From UBA1367 sp040268355 (GTDB lineage Bacteria > Actinomycetota > Coriobacteriia > Coriobacteriales > Atopobiaceae), in contig JAWRIT010000001.1 of the NCBI GenBank assembly GCA_040268355.1, forward strand, positions 1 to 17,962: DNA of 17,962 nt, read 5' to 3'. Position numbers and translations under genes: made by a program. The notes beneath the pieces are model-generated. The model searched no databases and was not told the DNA's origin. It saw nothing but the letters and a program-made list of their open reading frames with translations. Of the stretch, positions 5,491 through 12,214 are shown in pieces (position 1 is the first letter of the stretch; each line of letters opens with the position of its first letter).

Positions 5491-6516
5491 GTGCTGTCCT
5501 TTGTCAATGACTACTCAGAGGGTGCCCATCCCGCAATCCTCGAGGCACTCGTGCGTACCAACCAGCAGCAGGAGCCCGGATACGGCGAGGACGCCTTCTG
5601 TGCCTCGGCGCGCGAGAAGATCCGAACGGCATGTGCGGATCCCACCGCCGACGTCTTCTTCCTTTCGGGTGGCACGCAGACCAACCAGGTGGTCATCGAC
5701 ACGATGCTTGCCTCCTACGAGGGGGTCATCGCCTGCGAGACGGGGCATGTGAGCGTGCACGAGGCGGGCGCCATCGAGTTCACCGGACACAAGGTGCTCA
5801 CGCTGCCTCAGCATGAGGGCAAGCTTCACGCCGACGAGCTGGACGCATACGTCTCCGCGTTCTTCGCCGACGCGAACTACGAGCACATGGTCTTCCCCGG
5901 CATGGTGTACGTGTCGCACCCCACCGAATACGGGACGCTCTACTCCCTGGACGAGCTGACGGCCATTCGCGAGGTGTGCTCGCGCCATGGCCTGCCGCTC
6001 TTCCTTGACGGCGCCCGGCTGGGCTACGGCCTGGTCACGCCGGGGACCGACGTGACCCTTCCCGACGTGGCGCGTCTCTGCGACGTGTTCTACATCGGCG
6101 GCACCAAGGTGGGAGCGCTTCTCGGCGAGGCGGTCGTGTTCCCCCGCGCCGGCATGCCAAAGCACTTCCTGACCATGGTCAAGCAGCATGGAGCGCTGCT
6201 CGCCAAGGGACGTCTGCTGGGGGTCCAGTTCGACACGCTGTTCACCGACGACCTCTACACGAGCATCGCCACGAACGCCATCGCATGCGCGGACGTGCTG
6301 CGCGAGGCCCTGCGCGAGCGCGGGTATCGGTTCCTGGTCGACTCGCCCACCAATCAGCTGCTTGTGATCCTGGACAACGAGCGGCTTGCGCAGCTTGAGC
6401 GACAAGTGGCCGTGAGCTTCTGGAAGCAGGTCGACGACACGCATACGGCGGTGCGCTTTGCGACGAGCTGGGCGACACGGATGGAGGACGTGGAGGCGCT
6501 CGTGGCGCTGCTGTAG
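5491..6516 (+). CDS. ltaE: Low-specificity L-threonine aldolase
   Basis: PLP-dependent cytoplasmic enzyme cleaving L-threonine or allo-threonine to glycine and acetaldehyde. From GTG 5491 it has 341 residues, the normal size. The start is set by AAGGAG eight bases upstream, and the protein begins at the family motif SFVNDYSEGAHPAI. Visible family features are GYGEDAF, FFLSGGTQTNQVVID, the PLP-stacking histidine in ETGHVSVHEAGAIEFTGHKV, the DGARL motif that carries the PLP-nitrogen-binding Asp, and the Schiff-base lysine Lys206 in IGGTKVGALLGEAVVF. It belongs to the beta-eliminating-lyase/GLY1 group; the gene symbol is a functional label. It stands alone between the repeat and a terminator-like hairpin, with no metabolic link to its neighbours. 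Confidence 0.88.
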   Translation: MLSFVNDYSEGAHPAILEALVRTNQQQEPGYGEDAFCASAREKIRTACADPTADVFFLSGGTQTNQVVIDTMLASYEGVIACETGHVSVHEAGAIEFTGHKVLTLPQHEGKLHADELDAYVSAFFADANYEHMVFPGMVYVSHPTEYGTLYSLDELTAIREVCSRHGLPLFLDGARLGYGLVTPGTDVTLPDVARLCDVFYIGGTKVGALLGEAVVFPRAGMPKHFLTMVKQHGALLAKGRLLGVQFDTLFTDDLYTSIATNAIACADVLREALRERGYRFLVDSPTNQLLVILDNERLAQLERQVAVSFWKQVDDTHTAVRFATSWATRMEDVEALVALL

Positions 6517-6531
6517 GTGGGGCTCGCCGTG

Positions 6532-6567
6532 GGGCCGACCTCTGCGGACAGCCTCTGCGGTCGGCCC
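6532..6567 (+). terminator. Stem-loop after the threonine aldolase
   Basis: GGGCCGACC (6532-6540) pairs perfectly with GGTCGGCCC (6559-6567) across an 18-base loop, 15 bases after the stop codon. CCTCTGCGG occurs twice within it (6539-6547, 6552-6560). There is no T-run. It probably marks the transcript end. Confidence 0.6.
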
Positions 6568-6696
6568 TCCATGTCCCAAGGTCGCGCGCGCCCCAGCTGA
6601 TGCGCGAGAGGCTCATCTAGTGGGGGTTTGTCGAGGAGCCCCGCGACCATATACCATGGAGACACCTGCATGTGACGAGACCTTTGGCGGTGCACC

Positions 6697-8124
6697 ATGG
6701 CAAATCAGAATCCGTACCTGGATGAGCAGCCCACCAGACAGCGCGGGAAACACTTCGCCCAGCCGGTCGAACCCGAGCCCGTCGAGCCCCCTCGGCCTCG
6801 GCGCTCGCGTGCCCCGCTCGTCGTCCTGGTGCTGCTGGCGCTCGCCTGCGGCGGCTACTTTGGCGCACGCGCGCTGGGCGTCGAGCTCCCTGGTCTGCCG
6901 GACCCCTCTGGCATCCTCTCGCGCCTTGGCATTGGTGAGCGGACCGTCGCCATCACGCTCAATGGCGAGGAGGTGCGCGTTGCCGAGAACAGCACCGTGC
7001 AGGCTGTGTTTGACTCAGAGCAGCCTGCCGTGCAGGCGGGCGACCTGCTCTCCGTGGGCGGCTCCACGATCGAGGCCGGTGGTGGGGAGCGCTTTGCGGT
7101 GACGCTCGACGGGACTGCGGTGAGCGTCGCAGACGCCGCCTCGGCGGTCGTTCGTGAGGGATCGTCGCTCACCTTCTCCGATGGCGCTGACATCACCGAG
7201 GACTACACGAGCGAGGTCACCGTTACCAGCCAGCCCAAGCTGGTCCGGCAGGTCAAGGAGGGCACCGCCGAAGCGGGATACATGGTGCAGCAGGGCGTCA
7301 TCCAGTACGTGTACCAGTGGGGCAAGCAGGGCACCACGGAGGTTCGCACGGGCACGGTCTCGGGCGAGGTCGTTGACGGCGAGGTCGTGGAGGGCCAGGA
7401 CTGCATCATCATGTGCCAGGACGTCCACCCCGACAACGACGAGAAGCTCGTGGCGCTGACCTTTGACGACGGCCCCAGCACCTACACCCAGCCATGCCTC
7501 GACATCCTCGACCGGTACGGCATCAAGGCCACCTTCAACCTCATTGGCGAGCAGGTCGAGGACGGCGCCGACGTGGTGCGGGCGAACTGCGTCTCTGGCA
7601 ACCAGATCGCCGGGCACACCTGGAGCCACCCCGATCTCACGACCCTTGCCGAAGACGAGACGCACAGGCAGCTCAACGACACGTTCGACGTGATCAAGCG
7701 GGTGGGCGACTATGACACGAGCACGATCCGCGCGCCGTATGGCAACATCGACATCGACGTGTGGCTGCGCTCCGCCGGGCGGCTGACCCTCTCGGTCTAT
7801 TGGACGCATGACTCCGAGGACTGGAAGGTCCCCGGCGTCGACACGATCGTGGCCAACTGCACCACCACCATGGCGCCCGGCAGCGTGATCCTCATGCACG
7901 ATGGCGGCGGCGATCGTGACCAGAACCTCGAGGCGCTGCCCCGCATCATCGAGGCCTGGCAGAACGCCGGCTACACCTTCGTGACGGTGGAGGAGCTGCT
8001 GGCCTCCGACAGCTCCATTCCCGAGGAGTGCACCAAGAACTACCGCCCGATGCCCGAGGACGCCACCTGGCCCACCGAGAAGGCGGAACCAGCCGAGGGG
8101 TCGGACGCGACCAACGTGGGGTAG
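6697..8124 (+). CDS. Membrane-anchored NodB/CE4 polysaccharide deacetylase
   Basis: Probable cell-envelope deacetylase acting on N-acetyl groups of peptidoglycan or another surface glycan. It has 475 residues: a basic, proline-rich cytoplasmic N-terminus (1-38), one membrane segment at about 40-57, then an extracellular part. Residues about 80-150 (ERTVAITLNGEEVRVAENSTVQAVFD, then AVQAGDLLSVGG) resemble the small DUF348-type ubiquitin-like domains of YabE/Rpf proteins; this is a tentative call. The NodB domain covers about 250-440. It has TFDDGPS with Asp257 (catalytic base) and Asp258 (metal), His307 and His311 in GHTWSHPD (metal), RAPYG at 345-349, and LMHDGGG with His401. All catalytic motifs are intact, so activity is expected. 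The ribosome site before ATG 6697 is weak. PgdA-like lysozyme resistance is possible but unproven. Confidence 0.85.
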   Translation: MANQNPYLDEQPTRQRGKHFAQPVEPEPVEPPRPRRSRAPLVVLVLLALACGGYFGARALGVELPGLPDPSGILSRLGIGERTVAITLNGEEVRVAENSTVQAVFDSEQPAVQAGDLLSVGGSTIEAGGGERFAVTLDGTAVSVADAASAVVREGSSLTFSDGADITEDYTSEVTVTSQPKLVRQVKEGTAEAGYMVQQGVIQYVYQWGKQGTTEVRTGTVSGEVVDGEVVEGQDCIIMCQDVHPDNDEKLVALTFDDGPSTYTQPCLDILDRYGIKATFNLIGEQVEDGADVVRANCVSGNQIAGHTWSHPDLTTLAEDETHRQLNDTFDVIKRVGDYDTSTIRAPYGNIDIDVWLRSAGRLTLSVYWTHDSEDWKVPGVDTIVANCTTTMAPGSVILMHDGGGDRDQNLEALPRIIEAWQNAGYTFVTVEELLASDSSIPEECTKNYRPMPEDATWPTEKAEPAEGSDATNVG

Positions 8125-8163
8125 GCGGAGCGGCATCCGTACCGACTTCGGCGTCATGCGAGC

Positions 8164-8204
8164 GATTTACTACCCCATTTCGCTTTAAAATGGGGTAGTA
8201 AATC
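8164..8204. promoter_or_regulatory. Perfect 17-bp inverted repeat before the Fic gene
   Basis: GATTTACTACCCCATTT (8164-8180) and AAATGGGGTAGTAAATC (8188-8204) are exact reverse complements around a 7-base centre, 21 bases before the Fic ATG. A -10-like TAAAAT (8186-8191) lies inside it. The AT-rich outer and G/C-run inner composition is unlike the GC-rich hairpins elsewhere in the window. It is best explained as an operator/promoter for the Fic gene, possibly bound by that gene's own winged-helix domain. As RNA it would form a leader hairpin. It could also terminate the upstream deacetylase transcript. Confidence 0.7.
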
Positions 8205-8225
8205 CTAAAGAGAGGGAGTGCGCCG

Positions 8226-9290
8226 ATGCACGTGTTCGACTATCGCTTCCTTGCAGACGCCATTCCAGCCGAGCTTGCGGCTGCGTCGAACGTGATCTAT
8301 GACCTTCGCGCGCGCAATGACCTACGCATGCACGGGGACGAGAAGCTCTTCGAAAGCCTTCGCAGCGCCGCTATCGTCGAGTCGGTGAGGGGAAGCAATG
8401 CCATCGAGGGCATTGTGACCACTCGTGCGCGCCTGGAGGGGCTCGTTCGAGGAGATGCTGCCCCCGTCAACCACGGAGAACAGGAGATCTTAGGCTACAA
8501 AAACGCCTTGCAGGAGATCTACGACCCCGAGTTCTCCGCCGATCTCTCTGAGGACTACGTGCGCCACCTTCACACCCTCCTCTTGCAGGCCACTTCAGAC
8601 CAAGCAGGGCGCTACAAGGACACAGACAACTGGATACAGGAGCGCGACTCGAAGGGACGCATATCCGTCCGATTTGTGCCGGTGCCCGCACGCGAGGTTT
8701 GCGATGCGATGGGGCAGCTCATAATGGCCTACCGCGAGGCCGTGCAGGACTCCCGCGTGAACACGCTTGCGCTCGTGGCCTGCGTCACCGTGGACTTCCT
8801 GTGCATCCATCCCTTCATGGATGGTAACGGTCGCGTCTCGCGGCTCCTCACCACCATGCTGCTGCAGCGGCACGGATTTGACATTGGGCGGCTGGTTTCT
8901 ATTGAGGGCATGATTGACGAGCATAAGGCAGGGTATTATGACGCCTTGGGCGCGTCCTCGAGGGGCTGGCACGAGAACGAGAGTGATTACCTGCCCTTCA
9001 TTACCTACCTGCTGCAAATTCTCTATGCCTGCTATAAGGAGCTCGATAGGCGTTTCGTCGAGGAGAGCATGACCCGAGTTCCCAAGTCGAAGCGTGTCGA
9101 AGAGATGCTCATGGACTCCTATGTTCCCATATCAAAATCTGAGCTTTGTCAGCGTCTGCCCGAAGTGAGCGTCAAAACGGTAGAGCGAGTGCTGGGCAGG
9201 CTCGTGAAGGAAGGTCGAATCGAGAAGATCGGGACCTATCGTGACGCTCGATACCGGCGACGCGAGCAAGGGGATGAGACTGACGAGTGA
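8226..9290 (+). CDS. Fic family protein with C-terminal winged helix
   Basis: Predicted protein AMPylase (adenylyl transfer to hydroxyl side chains) with built-in DNA-binding domain. It has 354 residues. An N-terminal Fic_N-like region carries the inhibitory-helix motif S57-NAI-E61-G62, the [S/T]xxxE[G/N] pattern of class II self-inhibited Fic proteins. The catalytic loop HPFMDGNGRVSRL starts at His195 and has every canonical residue. A winged-helix-like segment lies at about 293-347 (SKRVEEMLMDSYVPISKSELCQRLPEVSVKTVERVLGRLVKEGRIEKIG). The ribosome site is GAGAGGGAG about nine bases before ATG. Codon use is less GC-rich than in neighbours (e.g. GGGTATTATGAC, CCCATATCAAAATCT), which hints at transfer. 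It has no antitoxin partner, as expected when the inhibitory helix is internal. Target unknown. Confidence 0.88.
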   Translation: MHVFDYRFLADAIPAELAAASNVIYDLRARNDLRMHGDEKLFESLRSAAIVESVRGSNAIEGIVTTRARLEGLVRGDAAPVNHGEQEILGYKNALQEIYDPEFSADLSEDYVRHLHTLLLQATSDQAGRYKDTDNWIQERDSKGRISVRFVPVPAREVCDAMGQLIMAYREAVQDSRVNTLALVACVTVDFLCIHPFMDGNGRVSRLLTTMLLQRHGFDIGRLVSIEGMIDEHKAGYYDALGASSRGWHENESDYLPFITYLLQILYACYKELDRRFVEESMTRVPKSKRVEEMLMDSYVPISKSELCQRLPEVSVKTVERVLGRLVKEGRIEKIGTYRDARYRRREQGDETDE

Positions 9291-9302
9291 GATCACGCGC
9301 CC

Positions 9303-11339
9303 CTAACCAATGCGCTCCGTCTTGTAGATGAAGCGCACGGAGCTCGTTTGGCCGTCGTCTCCGCTCTCTGAGCCGAAGCGGTCGTACTCCTTGGCGGCGT
9401 CACGCAGCGCGTCCATGCGATCCCTCAGGTCATCGATGTCATCGGAAAGACCGTTCAGCTCATCGACGAGCGTGGAGATCCCCTCGTCGTTGAAGGTCGA
9501 AAGGCCGTCGGTGAGCTGACGGGAACCCTCGGCTGTGGCCGCGAGCGCGCCGGTGAGCTGGTCCGCGCCCTCGCCGAGCGCCCCAACGCCCCGCACGATC
9601 TGGGGCGCCGTCGCGTCAAGCTCCGCAAGCGCCTCGGCAAGCTCCCGAGCTCCCTTGACGGCCTCAGGGAGCTGCGTGGAGAGACCCGAGAGTCCGTAGC
9701 TCAGCGCGCCCGCCGTCTGCCCGAGCTTCGTGATGGCGGTGCCTGCGGAGGTGAGGTTGCCGCTCGTCCCGGCAAGGGACGATCCCGCCTCGCCGAGCGC
9801 CGCAAGGGCGTCGTCAGAGCTGGACACGGCGGTGTCGAGGTTGCCCGAGGTCTTCTCCAGCACGTCCGCGCTCTGTCCGAGCTGCTGGGCGCGTTCGTCG
9901 AGGGCCGCAAGCGGACCGCTGAGGTCGACATCGACCGAGGCACCCACGTCGCCCAGACTGGACTGCGCCGCGTCCATGCTGCCCGAGGCGGAGCCCACCG
10001 AGCCCTCGGCGCCATCGATGGTCGCCTGTGCTGACTCGATGAGGGCGAGCTGCTCGTCAGAGATTCCCTCGATGTCCCTGAGCGCGCTGAGGTCGATGCC
10101 GGCCAGCTCCGCGGCGGCGGAGTCGAGCGCCCCGCGCGCGTCCGTGAGATGGCCCGCGACCGCATCGGTGCCGGAGACGGTCGCCGAGGATGCCGCAAGC
10201 AGCTCCTGGGCCTCTGCGATGGCATCCCGCGCACCGGACGCCGCCGCGTATGCGGTACCGGTGGCGTTCTGTGCGCCGGCCAGGTCAAGCGCACCGACGG
10301 CCGCCTTGAGCGCAGCGACGCTCTGGGCCGCCGTCTTCACCTTTCCGCCTGCCGCACCGACCGCCTCGCCCACGTCGCCCAGCTCGGCTCCTGCCGACTG
10401 TGCCAGCTTAGGCAGCGCCTCAGCACTCTTCGCCAGCTGGTCGGCCGCCTCGCTCGCCGTCGTAAGGCCCTTCTCGAGTTGACGCGCGCCACGCGACATC
10501 GCTGAGGTGCCCGCGGGCAGCAGTTCCAGCCGCCGCCTCAGCTCGCCGATGCCGCCCGACAGCTGGGCGCTGCCGCCTGAGAGCGCCTCCAGCGTCTCGC
10601 TGAGGGTGCCTGATCCTGCGACCAGCTGGTCCATGGCCTCCCTGAGCTTGTCGGTACCTTCGATGTCGCCAACATCGAGCGCGGAGGTGTCGAGGTCGTT
10701 CAGCAGCTCGGGCGTCACGATGGTGTAGATGGGGTCGAGCTCGAGGTCGTTCACGTCGGCGGCGATCTCCACGTGTTCGGGGATGTCCAGGTCGATCTCG
10801 TCAGGATCGAGGTCAAGGCTCTCGGCGAGGCCGGGAGCTGCCAGACCGATCACGGCGATGCCACCCTTGTCCTCGATGACCCTGCCATTGGTGACCTCGA
10901 CGTTCGAGAAGACCTCGGAGTCCAGAACGGTTGTCGTCAAGCAGACGAAGGGCGTGAAGATGCGCCGCTCAGTCCCGCTGATCGTGCGCAGCGATGACAC
11001 GGTGTTCTCGTAGTCGAGGCGGATGATCAGGTGTCCGCTCGCACCGGCGAGCTCTGTCGGCTCCACTTCCTCGCCATCGAGCGTGTAGGTAGTCGTGATG
11101 ATGATGGGAGGCTGCTGGTCCGTCTCCGTCTCGACGGTCTCGTCCTCGCCGGCGATCTGCTCCTCGACGGTGACCTCACGGATTGACCCCGTAGGATCGG
11201 TCTGCACGTGCACCGTCTCGTTGCGCTCAGGTGTCGCTTCCGCCGCACGGGCGGTTGCAGGGACAAGTGGTATGCAGGCGAGCATGGCCGAGGCAAGCAC
11301 GCTGCCGACACGCGGCCAGCTGGGACGAAAGGCGAACAT
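9303..11339 (-). CDS. Secreted Leu/Gly heptad-repeat protein
   Basis: Large exported protein of unknown function, 678 residues. A signal peptide with basic N-terminus and hydrophobic stretch (about 11-29) ends near ATARAA (28-33). No lipobox is evident around Cys22. Residues about 34-230 look like a beta-rich domain (repeated acidic and Thr/Val segments). Residues about 235-640 are Ala/Gly/Ser/Leu-rich helical repeats of the xxxLxxG type, such as LSGGSAQLSGGIGEL and GADQLTGALAATAEGSRQLTDGL. These recall the extracellular part of YhgE/Pip/EsaA-like proteins, but no membrane segment follows, so it is not a full-length member. The C-terminus is charged (DELNGLSDDIDDLRDRMDAL). GAGGAG on the minus strand (plus 11345-11350) lies five bases before ATG. 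It is convergent with the Fic gene, 12 bp apart. A role in envelope or secretion is inference. Confidence 0.75.
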   Translation of the reverse strand: MFAFRPSWPRVGSVLASAMLACIPLVPATARAAEATPERNETVHVQTDPTGSIREVTVEEQIAGEDETVETETDQQPPIIITTTYTLDGEEVEPTELAGASGHLIIRLDYENTVSSLRTISGTERRIFTPFVCLTTTVLDSEVFSNVEVTNGRVIEDKGGIAVIGLAAPGLAESLDLDPDEIDLDIPEHVEIAADVNDLELDPIYTIVTPELLNDLDTSALDVGDIEGTDKLREAMDQLVAGSGTLSETLEALSGGSAQLSGGIGELRRRLELLPAGTSAMSRGARQLEKGLTTASEAADQLAKSAEALPKLAQSAGAELGDVGEAVGAAGGKVKTAAQSVAALKAAVGALDLAGAQNATGTAYAAASGARDAIAEAQELLAASSATVSGTDAVAGHLTDARGALDSAAAELAGIDLSALRDIEGISDEQLALIESAQATIDGAEGSVGSASGSMDAAQSSLGDVGASVDVDLSGPLAALDERAQQLGQSADVLEKTSGNLDTAVSSSDDALAALGEAGSSLAGTSGNLTSAGTAITKLGQTAGALSYGLSGLSTQLPEAVKGARELAEALAELDATAPQIVRGVGALGEGADQLTGALAATAEGSRQLTDGLSTFNDEGISTLVDELNGLSDDIDDLRDRMDALRDAAKEYDRFGSESGDDGQTSSVRFIYKTERIG

Positions 11340-11560
11340 GTGCGCTCCTCACGCAGCCAGGGAGTCGATAGGTAGTAGGTTACCACAACTAACTTGATGA
11401 ACACCGAGGTCAGCGCTGTTCTCACGTTCGGCAGGCCGCATCCCCCGCTTGCGGATGGCACGGGTCCGCGCCGCGAGCGGCCATCGGTGTGACCCGATCA
11501 TGTCGGGCACTCATGGCATGATAGGGCGGTACGTCATCCGTCGCACAGAACCGAGGCCCC
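11340..11560. other. Divergent intergenic region
   Basis: This region must hold promoters for the heptad-repeat gene (leftward) and the HD nucleotidase (rightward). I can point only to weak hexamers. A small hairpin, CCCGA (11493-11497) with TCGGG (11503-11507), and an inverted CCGCA/TGCGG pair (11436-11440 and 11450-11454) are present. Nothing else is recognisable. Confidence 0.35.
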
Positions 11561-12154
11561 ATGCACGCAACCTTTTTTGCCATCGTCTCGCGCATGAAGT
11601 TCATCGATCGCTGGGCGCTCATGCGCTCGAATCGCCCCGAGAACCTGAGCGAGCACTCGCTCGAGGTCGCCTTGATCGCGCACGCGCTGGCCGTGATCGG
11701 CAACGTGCGCTACGGACGCTCGCTCGATGCGGGCAAGGCCGCCCTCGTTGCCCTGTACCACGACGCCTCGGAGATCATCACCGGCGACATGCCCACGCCC
11801 GTCAAGTACCACGACAGCCAGCTGCGCGACGCCTACAAGGAGGTCGAGCGCGAGGCCGAGGAGCGTCTGCTCGCCAAGCTCCCCGACGACTTGCGGCCCG
11901 CGTTCGCCGAGCTGTTCTCGTCTCCCGACGCCGAGGACGACGCCTACCTGCGAGCTCTGGTCAAGGCGGCCGACAAGCTGAGCGCGCTCATCAAGTGCAT
12001 CGACGAGGCGCAGGCGGGCAATGCCGAGTTTCGTACGGCAGAGGCCGCCACGCGAGCCCGTGTGGCGGAGCTGGCCGACGAGCTTCCCGAGGTGGCCGAC
12101 TTCCTGGACGAGTTCATGCCTCCCTATGGCAGCACGCTCGACGAGCTGCTGTGA
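11561..12154 (+). CDS. yfbR: HD-domain 5'-deoxynucleotidase, YfbR type
   Basis: Metal-dependent phosphohydrolase removing the 5' phosphate from deoxynucleoside monophosphates, a nucleotide-pool housekeeping role in the cytoplasm. It has 197 residues, as in E. coli YfbR (199). The N-terminal FIDRWALMRSNRPENLSEHS motif is typical, including Arg17-Trp18 and His32. The HD pair is His67-Asp68 in ALYHDASEIITGDMPTPVKY, and the last metal ligand is the Asp in VKAADKLSALI near residue 138. All ligands are present, so it should be active. The GH2 gene follows after 60 bp in the same direction and could be co-transcribed, though no functional link is apparent. An alternative name is HD hydrolase family protein. 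Confidence 0.88.
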   Translation: MHATFFAIVSRMKFIDRWALMRSNRPENLSEHSLEVALIAHALAVIGNVRYGRSLDAGKAALVALYHDASEIITGDMPTPVKYHDSQLRDAYKEVEREAEERLLAKLPDDLRPAFAELFSSPDAEDDAYLRALVKAADKLSALIKCIDEAQAGNAEFRTAEAATRARVAELADELPEVADFLDEFMPPYGSTLDELL

Positions 12155-12214
12155 GGACACACGCCTGAGGCACACATCGATGATGAGGAACAAGAAGGAA
12201 AGGAAGCAGCACCC

